DNA of 64,000 bases from Chryseotalea sanaruensis (GTDB taxonomy: Bacteria > Bacteroidota > Bacteroidia > Cytophagales > Cyclobacteriaceae), in assembly GCF_003990915.1 (NCBI RefSeq), contig NZ_BHXQ01000006.1, positions 304,597 through 368,596 of the forward strand, read 5' to 3'. A program made the position numbers and the translations under genes. Shown here one piece after another: positions 1 through 7,948 of this stretch (the first letter of the stretch is position 1; the number at the start of each line of letters is the position of its first letter). A model generated the notes under the pieces. The model searched no databases. It was not told the origin of the DNA and saw nothing but the letters and a program-made list of their open reading frames with translations.

Positions 1-270
1 AAGACGCTTACTTTTTTGTGGGATAATGAGGAGCATAAAGCCATGCAGGTTGCACACCGCGTTAACCACTCAGTTAAATTTCAATTCCTGCCTGAAGATG
101 ATGGGGATGAAAATGATCCTGCATACTTAGAGTTCAAAGTGGAAACCAACGACCTTACCCAGACAGTTTACCTGCATATAGCCGACTATTCTGACTTTGA
201 TGACCAAAAGGAATTGCACGATTTGTGGGATGATTTAGTGGGCGATCTTAAAAAAATTGTGGGTGGATAG
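1..270 (+). CDS. START-like domain protein, C-terminal part (cut by window edge)
   Basis: The reading frame is open from the first base and ends at a stop at 268-270, giving 89 residues. The part seen is rich in acidic and aromatic residues and ends in DLKKIVGG. The motif WDNEEH and the later LTQTVYLHIADYS match, from memory, the C-terminal half of the small START-like proteins of Bacteroidota, which are about 127 residues long. A TTG at 16-18 could be read as a start, but the frame continues upstream without a stop and the family needs an N-terminal half, so I treat the gene as truncated by the window. It lies 66 bp before an LptF/LptG permease on the same strand. Its biochemical role is unknown; the fold usually binds a hydrophobic ligand. 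Confidence 0.75.
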   Translation, partial: KTLTFLWDNEEHKAMQVAHRVNHSVKFQFLPEDDGDENDPAYLEFKVETNDLTQTVYLHIADYSDFDDQKELHDLWDDLVGDLKKIVGG

Positions 271-303
271 CATCCTTTAATATCCGATTCTTTTACAATC
301 CTG

Positions 304-311
304 TATCTTTG
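304..311 (+). promoter_or_regulatory. Bacteroidota -7 element before the LptF/LptG gene
   Basis: TATCTTTG fits the Bacteroidota TAnnTTTG element and lies 25 bp before the ATG at 337. No convincing TTTG box is seen 18-21 bp further upstream, so this is a partial match. Confidence 0.45.
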
Positions 312-336
312 GCGTAAAGCTTGCTCATAGCTGCGC

Positions 337-2016
337 ATGAAAAGACTCGATAAGTTCATTCTCCAATCATTTATAGGTCCTTTTATCCTCACATTTTTAG
401 TGGTGGTATTCATTTTACTAATGCAACACATGCTTAAGTATTTTGATGATATTATTGGTAAAGGACTTGATTGGGCAACTATTGGACAATTGCTTTTTTA
501 CTTTGGTATTTTTATGATGCCCATTGCCATGCCTTTGGCCGTACTGTTGGCATCTCTCATAACCTTTGGTAACCTGGGTGAACATTTCGAACTAACAGCT
601 ATTAAGGCTTCAGGCGTTTCATTAACCAGAATACTCAGACCTATATTCTTTTTTGTACTCTTTTTAACCAGCATAGCTTTTTATACCAACAATTATTTGG
701 TGCCCAATGCAGCACTGGAAGCTTATAGTTTAATGTATGACATCAAACAAAAAAAACCAGCATTGGAAATCAGAGAGGGCATCTTTTACAACGGTATCCC
801 TGATGTAAGTATTAAGGTTAATGAGAAATTTACTGAAGATGATGACGCTTTAAAAGGTGTTATTATTTATGATCACCGAAAGAATGATGGTAATAAGCAA
901 GTTACGGTTGCTGATTCTGGAAGAATGTCAACGTTTAATAATGAACAATATCTAAAGCTTGAATTGTTTAACGGATATTTTTATGATGAAGGATCGTCCA
1001 CAGAGCGTGACATGACTGGTCAAAGCAAAAAAAATGAGGCACCTCAGGAAACCCTTAGCCGCACAAAATTTTCAAGATTGCAGGTAGTTTTTGACTTGTC
1101 GTCTTTTGCTTTAAGCAGAACAGATCAGCGATGGTTCCAAAGCGACAGAATGATGAGGAACATGGGTGAGTTGCAGAGTGATATTGACTCTGTTAATGGT
1201 TTGGTATTAGGGCAACGCCTCAGTTACTATAAATCCAGGCCAACTTTTTTTGTTTATTATCAGCGTCACGACACCATTGCATTACCGGAAGAGTTAGTTT
1301 TATTCGATCTGTATAAAGACTCATTAGCAAAAATTGAAAATGCTAAACTAGAGGCTACTGCTATTGCAGCAACTACCGACAGTGCTTCTGCTTTGGAAAT
1401 TAAAGCCAAAAAGAATCAGTTAACTTTTAATAAATTCAAAAGCAACCCTAAGGCTGTAAGTAGTGCCAGGAAAAACAGAACATTCAAACCAAAAGTAGTG
1501 CAGCCGCTGGCTAGCAATGATTCTACGAAACTTAATATTGATAGTCTCTTGAATATACCCCTTACACGTGATCACGTACAAGCTGCCGCCAACTATGCAC
1601 GGCAAACCAAGAATCAGATCACCAGCAGCAAAGATTATGAAGATAATTATGTAAAAGGCAGAACGGTGTTTGAAGTGCAGTGGCACAAAATCTTATCTAA
1701 TTCATTGGCCTGTATTGTTATGTTTTTGATTGGCGCTCCTTTGGGGGCTATTATTAAAAGAGGAGGGTTGGGCGTGCCATTTTTGGTCTCTATCCTCTTC
1801 TTCATCGTTTTTTACCTGCTTACCATGCAAGGTGAGAAATGGGCAAAAAATGGGGCTATTAGTGCCTGGAGTGGGGTTTGGGCAGCTGATTTTATACTCT
1901 TATGGATAGGTCTGTTTTTCTTGCGACAGGCAAGGGTAGATGCCCGATTATTTGAAAATGACTTTTATATGGTGGTTTTAGACAAGCTAAAAACAAAATT
2001 TTCAAAGAAAAATTGA
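337..2016 (+). CDS. LptF/LptG-family permease (YjgP/YjgQ)
   Basis: This 559-residue inner-membrane protein should be one half of the LptB2FG transporter that extracts lipopolysaccharide from the inner membrane. Hydrophobic segments lie near residues 12-32, 50-75 and 95-115. A long soluble middle part (about 130-430) corresponds to the periplasmic jellyroll domain plus an extra charged, low-complexity insert. Further membrane segments fall near 455-475, 480-500 and 510-530. The N-terminal RLDKFILQSFIGPF is typical of the family. It is longer than the E. coli proteins (about 360), as usual for Bacteroidota members. Whether it plays the LptF or the LptG part cannot be told from sequence alone, so no symbol is given. 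Confidence 0.9.
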   Translation: MKRLDKFILQSFIGPFILTFLVVVFILLMQHMLKYFDDIIGKGLDWATIGQLLFYFGIFMMPIAMPLAVLLASLITFGNLGEHFELTAIKASGVSLTRILRPIFFFVLFLTSIAFYTNNYLVPNAALEAYSLMYDIKQKKPALEIREGIFYNGIPDVSIKVNEKFTEDDDALKGVIIYDHRKNDGNKQVTVADSGRMSTFNNEQYLKLELFNGYFYDEGSSTERDMTGQSKKNEAPQETLSRTKFSRLQVVFDLSSFALSRTDQRWFQSDRMMRNMGELQSDIDSVNGLVLGQRLSYYKSRPTFFVYYQRHDTIALPEELVLFDLYKDSLAKIENAKLEATAIAATTDSASALEIKAKKNQLTFNKFKSNPKAVSSARKNRTFKPKVVQPLASNDSTKLNIDSLLNIPLTRDHVQAAANYARQTKNQITSSKDYEDNYVKGRTVFEVQWHKILSNSLACIVMFLIGAPLGAIIKRGGLGVPFLVSILFFIVFYLLTMQGEKWAKNGAISAWSGVWAADFILLWIGLFFLRQARVDARLFENDFYMVVLDKLKTKFSKKN

Positions 2017-2045
2017 CTTAAAAGGCTATCCTTCAGGTAAATTGC

Positions 2046-2075
2046 TTGTAGAAATAATGTTTTTCACTACTTTTG
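2046..2075 (+). promoter_or_regulatory. Promoter of rpsO
   Basis: TTG (2046-2048), a 19-bp spacer, then TACTTTTG (2068-2075), a full match to the Bacteroidota TTTG-N19-TAnnTTTG pattern. Transcription would start about 2082, giving a leader of roughly 18 nt before the rpsO ATG at 2100. Confidence 0.75.
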
Positions 2076-2099
2076 CAGCCTGAATAAAGTGAAAAAGCA

Positions 2100-2375
2100 A
2101 TGATTTTGACATCTGCCAGCAAAAAGGAAATTTTCAAGAAGCACGGTTTTAGCAAATCTGAAAAAGATACAGGTTCTCCTGAGTCTCAGGTTGCGTTATT
2201 TACAGACCGCATTAACCACATCACAGCACATTTGAAAGAAAACAAGAAAGATTTCGCTTCACAGCAAGGTCTTATAAAGTTAGTAGGTAAGCGTAAAAGA
2301 TTGCTTAGCTACCTAATGAGCACCAATATCGATCGCTACAGAGCGATTCTTGCCGAACTAAACCTCCGCAAGTAA
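2100..2375 (+). CDS. rpsO: 30S ribosomal protein S15
   Basis: The 91-residue product is a full-length S15. This small-subunit protein binds 16S rRNA helices 20-22 and nucleates assembly of the central domain. The family core is visible: GSPESQVALFTDRINHIT, then HLKENKKDFASQQGL, then GKRKRLLSYL near the C-terminus. It has its own consensus promoter and is followed by an intrinsic terminator, then pnp, the same rpsO-pnp order known from many bacteria. Confidence 0.98.
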   Translation: MILTSASKKEIFKKHGFSKSEKDTGSPESQVALFTDRINHITAHLKENKKDFASQQGLIKLVGKRKRLLSYLMSTNIDRYRAILAELNLRK

Positions 2376-2392
2376 TAAAAACAAAACCCATT

Positions 2393-2421
2393 AAGGGAAC
2401 CCCTTCAAGGTTCCCTTTTTG
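2393..2421 (+). terminator. Rho-independent terminator after rpsO
   Basis: Perfect 9-bp stem AAGGGAACC / GGTTCCCTT with a 7-nt loop, followed by a T-rich tract. It separates rpsO from pnp. Confidence 0.85.
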
Positions 2422-2435
2422 TGTTTTTAAACAAT

Positions 2436-2458
2436 GCTGTTTTTATACTTAAAACAGC
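2436..2458 (+). repeat. AT-rich hairpin in the pnp leader
   Basis: Perfect inverted repeat GCTGTTTT / AAAACAGC (8 bp) around a 7-nt loop, lying 18 bp before the pnp ATG and after the rpsO terminator. In E. coli the pnp leader hairpin is an RNase III target used for autoregulation. Whether this weaker hairpin does the same is inference. Confidence 0.5.
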
Positions 2459-2476
2459 TAAATTATCCTAAATTGT

Positions 2477-4639
2477 ATGAAACCAACTGTAATAACAAAA
2501 ACCTGCAAGCTGCCCGATGGACGTGAGATTTCTATCGAAACAGGTAAACTAGCCCGTCAGGCTGACGGTGCTGTTGTACTACGCATGGGTAACACCATGA
2601 TTTTAGCTACCGTAGTAGCCAACCATGAAGCAAAAGAAGGCATAGACTTCCTTCCGCTTTCTGTTGATTATCAAGAGAAATTTGCAGCAACCGGTAAAAT
2701 TCCCGGTGGTTTTTTAAAGCGCGAAAGCAAGCTTTCTGATTATGAAATCCTGATTAGTCGTTTAGTAGACCGTGCTATACGTCCTCTTTTTCCAAGCGAT
2801 TACCACGCAGATGTGCAAATTGCATTGTCGTTAATTTCTGGTGATGAAAACGCTTTACCTGATGGATTAGCTGCTTTTGCAGCTTCATCAGCTTTATCTG
2901 TAACGGATATACCTTTTGATGGTCCTATTTCTGAAGTACGTGTTGCACGTATCAACGGCAAATTTGTAATTAACCCGACTTTAAAAGACAAAGAAACTGC
3001 GGACATCGACCTGATTGTAGCTGCTTCAATGGATAAATTGTTGATGGTTGAAGGCGAAATGAAAGAAGTAAGCGAAGAAGATATGGTGGAAGCCCTTCGC
3101 GTAGCCCATGAAGCTATCAAAGAACAATGCAAACTTCAAGTGGAGTTGACAAAGGAGCTTGGTAAGGAAACCAAGCGTACTTACAACCACGAGAAGAATG
3201 ATGAAGATTTGAAAAAACAACTTTGGGATCTTTTATATCCTAAGGCTTATGAAGTAGCCTGTAAACTAACCGCTAACAAAAGCGAGCGTTCAGATGCTTT
3301 CCATAAAGTAGAAGAAGAATACCTGGCCTCATTGCCTGAAGATTCTACAATCGATAAATCATTAGTTAAAAAATATTACCACGAGATTCAAAACAAGGCA
3401 TCACGTAACCTTACGTTAGAAAAAGGTTTGCGTTTAGATGGACGTAAAACCAATCAGATCCGCGATATCTGGAGTGAGGTAGATTATCTTCCTTCAGCAC
3501 ACGGTTCGGCTATTTTTACGCGTGGCGAAACACAATCTTTAACAACGGTTACCCTCGGTACTAAGCTCGATCAGCAAATGATTGATGGTGCTATGTTTGA
3601 AGGCTCTAACAAATTTATCTTGCATTATAATTTCCCTGGTTTCTCTACCGGAGAAGTGAAGCCAAATCGTGGCCCAGGCAGACGTGAAGTCGGTCATGGT
3701 AACTTGGCCTTACGTGCATTAAAGCAGGTAATTCCGGCTGATGCCGAAAACCCTTACACCATTCGTGTTGTATCTGATATTCTCGAGTCCAACGGTTCGT
3801 CTTCTATGGCAACTGTTTGTGCCGGTACCTTGGCTCTGATGGATGCCGGTGTTCCGATTAGCGGTCCTGTTTCAGGTATTGCAATGGGTATGATCTCAGA
3901 TAGCACCACCGGTAAGTATGCAATCTTGTCTGATATCCTTGGTGATGAAGATCACTTGGGTGACATGGACTTTAAAGTTACCGGTACTGAAAAAGGTATT
4001 ACTGCCTGCCAGATGGACTTGAAAGTAGATGGTCTTACTTACGAAACACTTCGTGAGGCCCTTTTACAAGCCAAAGAAGGTCGTCTTCATATCTTAAATG
4101 AGATGAAGAAAACACTTACTAAACCAAATACAGATCTTAAGCCACATGCACCACGTGCTGTAACCATAACTATTGACAAAGATCAGATTGGTGCGGTAAT
4201 AGGCCCAGGTGGTAAAGTTGTACAGGATATTCAGGCGACTTCTGGCGCAACTGTAGTAATTGAAGAAGTTGGTAACAAAGGCGTTGTAAGCGTATTTGCT
4301 ACAAGCAAGGAGTCTATGGATAAGGCTGTGGGCCGTATTAAGGGCATCGTGGCTATTCCTGAAGTAGGCGAAGTTTATACTGGAAAAGTTAAATCAATTG
4401 TGCAATTTGGTGCATTCGTGGAATTCATGCCTGGCAAGGATGGATTACTGCATATCTCTGAAATTAAGTGGGATCGTCTTGAAACAATGGACGGTGTGCT
4501 TGAAGTAGGAGAAGAATTGCAGGTTAAATTGGTAGAAATAGACAAGAAAACCGGTAAATACCGTCTATCTAGAAAAGTTCTTTTGCCAAAACCTGAAAAG
4601 AAAGATGGCGCTCCGGCTCCAACTTCTACACCAAACTAA
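2477..4639 (+). CDS. pnp: Polyribonucleotide nucleotidyltransferase (PNPase)
   Basis: A 720-residue phosphorolytic 3'-5' exoribonuclease that also adds tails to RNA. Two RNase PH-like cores are visible: the first opens with PDGREISIETGKLARQADG and the second contains GLRLDGRKTNQIRDI and the FPGFSTGEVKPNRGPGRREVGHG segment. A KH domain (IGAVIGPGGKVVQDIQ, about residues 565-590) and an S1 domain (GEVYTGKVKSIVQFGAFVE, about 635-700) follow. The length is normal for the family. It acts in the cytoplasm in mRNA turnover and follows rpsO as in many bacteria. Confidence 0.98.
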   Translation: MKPTVITKTCKLPDGREISIETGKLARQADGAVVLRMGNTMILATVVANHEAKEGIDFLPLSVDYQEKFAATGKIPGGFLKRESKLSDYEILISRLVDRAIRPLFPSDYHADVQIALSLISGDENALPDGLAAFAASSALSVTDIPFDGPISEVRVARINGKFVINPTLKDKETADIDLIVAASMDKLLMVEGEMKEVSEEDMVEALRVAHEAIKEQCKLQVELTKELGKETKRTYNHEKNDEDLKKQLWDLLYPKAYEVACKLTANKSERSDAFHKVEEEYLASLPEDSTIDKSLVKKYYHEIQNKASRNLTLEKGLRLDGRKTNQIRDIWSEVDYLPSAHGSAIFTRGETQSLTTVTLGTKLDQQMIDGAMFEGSNKFILHYNFPGFSTGEVKPNRGPGRREVGHGNLALRALKQVIPADAENPYTIRVVSDILESNGSSSMATVCAGTLALMDAGVPISGPVSGIAMGMISDSTTGKYAILSDILGDEDHLGDMDFKVTGTEKGITACQMDLKVDGLTYETLREALLQAKEGRLHILNEMKKTLTKPNTDLKPHAPRAVTITIDKDQIGAVIGPGGKVVQDIQATSGATVVIEEVGNKGVVSVFATSKESMDKAVGRIKGIVAIPEVGEVYTGKVKSIVQFGAFVEFMPGKDGLLHISEIKWDRLETMDGVLEVGEELQVKLVEIDKKTGKYRLSRKVLLPKPEKKDGAPAPTSTPN

Positions 4640-4677
4640 CGTTAAAAACTAAATTTGAAATCTGAAATCCGTAATTG

Positions 4678-4717
4678 ATCTGAAAGCAACGTTGAATTTG
4701 AAATTTTCAGATTTTTT
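4678..4717 (+). terminator. Likely terminator after pnp
   Basis: ATCTGAAA (4678-4685) pairs with TTTCAGAT (4705-4712), followed by a run of T. The loop is long (19 nt) and a near-copy of the left arm lies just upstream, so two alternative pairings are possible. Confidence 0.45.
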
Positions 4718-4769
4718 ACGGAACTATCGAGAAATTTTATATTGTTGAACAGTAGCACGCAAGAATTGA

Positions 4770-5633
4770 ATGAGACAGCTTAAGATCAGCAAACAGATTA
4801 CTAACCGCGAAAGCCAATCGCTGGATAAGTACCTACAGGAAATCGGAAAGGTGGACTTGCTTACACCTGATGAAGAAGTAGAACTTGCCAAACGCATCAA
4901 AGAAGGCGATCAGATTGCTTTGGAAAAACTAACCAAAGCCAATTTGCGTTTCGTGGTGTCAGTAGCTAAACAATATCAAAATCAGGGACTTTCTTTAGGT
5001 GATTTGATCAACGAAGGGAACCTGGGTTTGATTAAAGCTGCTCAGCGTTTTGATGAAACACGTGGTTTTAAATTCATCTCCTACGCAGTATGGTGGATTC
5101 GTCAATCCATCTTACAAGCATTAGCAGAACAATCTCGTATTGTTCGCTTACCGCTTAACCGTGTAGGTTCTTTGAATAAAATTTCAAAAACTTTTTCTGA
5201 ATTGGAGCAGAAGTACGAACGCGAACCTTCACCTGAAGAATTAGCAGAAGTATTGGATGTTTCGACTGCTGAAGTAGTAGATACGATGAAGATCTCTGGT
5301 CGTCACGTATCGATGGACGCACCATTTGTGCAAGGTGAGGAAAATAGTTTGTTAGATGTGTTGGAGAACGACAGCGAAGAAACGCCAGACTCAGGTTTGA
5401 TGAATGATTCACTGCGTAAAGAAGTACAACGTGCACTCTCTACCTTAACACAACGTGAGGCTGATGTAATTACCCTTTACTTCGGATTGAATGGCGAACA
5501 CGCCATGACACTCGAAGAAATTGGTGAAAAATTTAATTTGACACGCGAGCGTGTGCGTCAGATTAAAGAAAAAGCGATTCGCAGATTAAGACACACATCA
5601 AGAAGCAAGGCATTGAAACCTTATCTTGGATAA
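4770..5633 (+). CDS. rpoD: Primary sigma factor RpoD (sigma-70, short Bacteroidota type)
   Basis: This 287-residue protein is the housekeeping sigma factor of Bacteroidota, which lacks the long acidic N-terminal region 1.1 found in Proteobacteria. Region 1.2 opens with LDKYLQEIGKVDLL. Region 2 contains LRFVVSVAKQYQNQGLSLGDLINEGNLGL and the promoter-melting motif FISYAVWWIRQSI. Region 3 follows, and region 4 ends with LEEIGEKFNLTRERVRQIKEKAIRRLR, the helix-turn-helix that reads the -33 box. Its unusual specificity explains the TTTG / TAnnTTTG promoters seen elsewhere in this window. Confidence 0.96.
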   Translation: MRQLKISKQITNRESQSLDKYLQEIGKVDLLTPDEEVELAKRIKEGDQIALEKLTKANLRFVVSVAKQYQNQGLSLGDLINEGNLGLIKAAQRFDETRGFKFISYAVWWIRQSILQALAEQSRIVRLPLNRVGSLNKISKTFSELEQKYEREPSPEELAEVLDVSTAEVVDTMKISGRHVSMDAPFVQGEENSLLDVLENDSEETPDSGLMNDSLRKEVQRALSTLTQREADVITLYFGLNGEHAMTLEEIGEKFNLTRERVRQIKEKAIRRLRHTSRSKALKPYLG

Positions 5634-5660
5634 TGTTGTTGAAATATTAAAATGATTTAG

Positions 5661-5690
5661 AAGGGTCTCGCAAGAGGCCTTTCCTTTTTG
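5661..5690 (+). terminator. Likely terminator after rpoD
   Basis: AAGG and CTC pair with GAG and CCTT around a GCAA tetraloop, with one internal mismatch, then a T-rich run. It lies 28 bp after the rpoD stop. Confidence 0.5.
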
Positions 5691-5752
5691 TGGAAATTAT
5701 AGATTTATTACCCCGGTTTGTTTTAAAACAAATCAATTAAGTTCAAAAGATT

Positions 5753-6700
5753 ATGGAACGCGAACACATTCAAGTACTCATTATTGGTTCAGGCCCTGCG
5801 GGTTACACAGCAGCTATTTATGCGGCAAGAGCAGGTTTGAAGCCAGTGCTTTACACAGGTGGTCAACCTGGTGGTCAGTTAACTACAACTAACGATGTTG
5901 AAAATTTTCCTGGTTATCCTGAGGGCATTAATGGCCCACAGATGATGATGGATTTACAAAAGCAAGCAGAGCGCTTTGGCACACAGGTACGTTATGGTTT
6001 AGTTACGGCTGTTGATTTCGCGGGCTATCCGCATAAATTGACAATCGATGAAAATACAGAAGTAGTAGCGGATACTGTTATTATTTCAACCGGTGCTACA
6101 GCTAAATATTTGGGTATTCCTTCTGAGGAGACTTATGCGAATAAAGGCGTATCCGCTTGTGCTGTGTGTGATGGTTATTTCTACAGAGGTAAAGAAGTAG
6201 CCGTAGTAGGTGCTGGTGATTCAGCAGCAGAGGAGGCAACTTACCTTGCCAAGCTCTGTACTAAAGTACATTTAATTGTGCGCAGAGATGAGATGCGTGC
6301 TTCTAAAATTATGCAGCAACGTGTAATCAATACACCTAATATTGAAATACATTGGAACAGCGAAACAGAAGAAATTCTAGGCGATGATACTGGTGTAACA
6401 GGTGCTCGTATTGTCAATAGCAAGACAGGTGAAAAGAAAAACCTTTCTGTTCAGGGTTTCTTCCTGGCTATAGGTCACAAGCCTAACACAGACATCTTTA
6501 AGGGCTTTATAGACATGGATGAGACTGGTTACATCAAAGTTAAACCAGGTTCTACTAAAACAAACGTAGAAGGTGTATTTGCAGTTGGCGATGCGGCAGA
6601 TAAAATATATCGTCAGGCTATTACAGCCGCTGGTACAGGTTGTATGGGTGCTTTGGATGCCGAGAAGTTTTTACAGGCAAAAGAAGCGGTACACGCTTAG
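5753..6700 (+). CDS. trxB: Thioredoxin-disulfide reductase
   Basis: A 315-residue flavoprotein that passes electrons from NADPH to thioredoxin. The FAD-binding motif GSGPAGYTAAIYAARA lies at the N-terminus. The redox pair is C136-A-V-C139 within SACAVCDGYFYRG. The NADPH-binding GAGDSAAEEATYLA follows, and the C-terminal FAD contact is GVFAVGDAAD. Length and motif order are those of the low-molecular-weight bacterial TrxB. It precedes a bacillithiol biosynthesis gene, but a dispersed repeat lies in the gap, so a shared transcript is uncertain. Confidence 0.97.
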   Translation: MEREHIQVLIIGSGPAGYTAAIYAARAGLKPVLYTGGQPGGQLTTTNDVENFPGYPEGINGPQMMMDLQKQAERFGTQVRYGLVTAVDFAGYPHKLTIDENTEVVADTVIISTGATAKYLGIPSEETYANKGVSACAVCDGYFYRGKEVAVVGAGDSAAEEATYLAKLCTKVHLIVRRDEMRASKIMQQRVINTPNIEIHWNSETEEILGDDTGVTGARIVNSKTGEKKNLSVQGFFLAIGHKPNTDIFKGFIDMDETGYIKVKPGSTKTNVEGVFAVGDAADKIYRQAITAAGTGCMGALDAEKFLQAKEAVHA

Positions 6701-6708
6701 TAAAAAAG

Positions 6709-6800
6709 GTTGTTGGTTGATGGTTATTCGTTGTTCGTGAATTTTAGGTGTACCTGTTAACTACCAACGATCAACCAACAACGATCAACGATCAACGATA
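6709..6800. repeat. Dispersed inverted repeat rich in GTTG / CAAC
   Basis: The left arm is made of GTTGTTGGTTGATGGTT-like units and the right arm of ACCAACGATCAACCAAC-like units, so the gap can fold into a long imperfect hairpin. A related element lies at 37893-37956. No ORF or T-run is associated with it. Confidence 0.65.
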
Positions 6801-6806
6801 TTCAAA

Positions 6807-7526
6807 ATGAAACTAGACATACTCGTCATAGCTGCTCATCCTGATGATGCTGAACTTGGTTGTGGTGGCACCATTGCCAAACATACCAAGTCCGGTTTAA
6901 GTGTTGGCATACTCGACCTCACTAGAGGAGAGCTGGGAACACGCGGTACAGCACAAACCCGTGAGCAAGAGGCTAAAGATGCTTCCGCTATTTTAGGTAT
7001 TCAGGTAAGAGAAAATTTGAGTCTTGCAGATGGCTTCTTTCAGAATGATAAAGTAAGTCAGTTAGCGGTCGTTCAAAAAATTCGTCAGTACCAACCCGAT
7101 ATTATTTTGGCTAATGCCATCCGTGATCGTCATCCCGACCATGGAAAAGGTGCAGACCTGGCAGCAGATGCTTGCTTCCTTGCAGGTTTGGCAAAAATAG
7201 AAACTAAAGACGCTGCTGGTAATTTACAGAAAGCCTGGAGACCTAAGAATGTGTATCACTACATACAAAGTCAGTACATACAACCTGATTTTATTATTGA
7301 CGTTACTGAGGTGTGGGATACAAAAATGGCTTCTATTAAAGCATATAAAACACAGTTCTTTAGTAGTGACAGCACAGAGCCACAAACTTTTATTTCGCGA
7401 CCAGAGTTTATTAATTTTTTAGAAGGCAGGGCGAGTGAGTTGGGTAACATTGCCGGTATTAAGTATGCCGAAGGATTTACAACCCAGCGTTATCCGGTAG
7501 TGAACAAACTGACTGATCTTTATTAA
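6807..7526 (+). CDS. bshB1: Bacillithiol biosynthesis deacetylase BshB1
   Basis: A 239-residue zinc-dependent deacetylase of the LmbE/PIG-L family. It should remove the acetyl group from GlcNAc-malate in bacillithiol synthesis, in the cytoplasm. The zinc and catalytic motif A-H-P-D-D-A-E-L-G-C-G-G is at residues 10-21, and a second histidine motif RHPDHGKGADLA follows near 112-123. The RGELGTRGT segment and the C-terminal KYAEGF are typical of BshB1. It is followed after 1 bp by a RidA-family gene, so the two are probably cotranscribed. It implies bacillithiol as a low-molecular-weight thiol, although bshA and bshC are not in this window. Confidence 0.92.
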   Translation: MKLDILVIAAHPDDAELGCGGTIAKHTKSGLSVGILDLTRGELGTRGTAQTREQEAKDASAILGIQVRENLSLADGFFQNDKVSQLAVVQKIRQYQPDIILANAIRDRHPDHGKGADLAADACFLAGLAKIETKDAAGNLQKAWRPKNVYHYIQSQYIQPDFIIDVTEVWDTKMASIKAYKTQFFSSDSTEPQTFISRPEFINFLEGRASELGNIAGIKYAEGFTTQRYPVVNKLTDLY

Positions 7527-7527
7527 T

Positions 7528-7911
7528 ATGGCAAGAAAGAATTTTTCGAGTGGCGCCAAATGGGAAGACATCGTTGGCTATTCACGTGCAGTACAAGTAG
7601 GTAATACTTTAGAAGTAACAGGAACCGTTGCTGCCGATGAAAACGGTGTGGTCGGCAAAGGCGATATGTACGCGCAGACAAAATTTGCTTTGCAAAAAAT
7701 TGAAAAGGTGGTGAAGGAAGCCGGCTTTAGCATGGAAGATATAGTACGTACACGCCTCTTTGTTACCGATATCAGTAAATGGGAAGAGGCTGGAAAGGCT
7801 CATGCAGAGTTTTTCAGGGTAATTAAGCCTTGTACTACCATGCTTGAGGTAAGCAAACTCATAGAACCTGATTATTTGATCGAAATCGAGGCTACCGCTA
7901 TTCGGCCTTAG
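7528..7911 (+). CDS. RidA/YjgF-family protein
   Basis: A 127-residue single-domain member of the YjgF/YER057c/UK114 family, which forms trimers. The start KWEDIVGYSRAVQVGNTLEVTGTVA and the block DIVRTRLFVTDISKW are typical. The catalytic arginine of true RidA imine deaminases (E. coli Arg105, in a PARSCV-like segment) is replaced: here the segment reads PCTTMLEV. It is therefore likely one of the family branches without proven 2-aminoacrylate deaminase activity. It begins 1 bp after bshB1, which points to translational coupling. Substrate unknown. Confidence 0.88.
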   Translation: MARKNFSSGAKWEDIVGYSRAVQVGNTLEVTGTVAADENGVVGKGDMYAQTKFALQKIEKVVKEAGFSMEDIVRTRLFVTDISKWEEAGKAHAEFFRVIKPCTTMLEVSKLIEPDYLIEIEATAIRP

Positions 7912-7914
7912 GCA

Positions 7915-7945
7915 TTTGTAAATTAGATACCGATTGGTATCTTTG
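7915..7945 (+). promoter_or_regulatory. tetR promoter overlapped by an operator (GATACCGATTGGTATC)
   Basis: TTTG (7915-7918), a 19-bp spacer and TATCTTTG (7938-7945) make a full Bacteroidota promoter. The inverted repeat GATACC-GATT-GGTATC (7926-7941) fills the spacer and runs into the -7 element, so a bound repressor would block polymerase. The same 16 bases recur at 8557-8572 before the hydrolase gene. Confidence 0.8.
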
Positions 7946-7948
7946 TAT

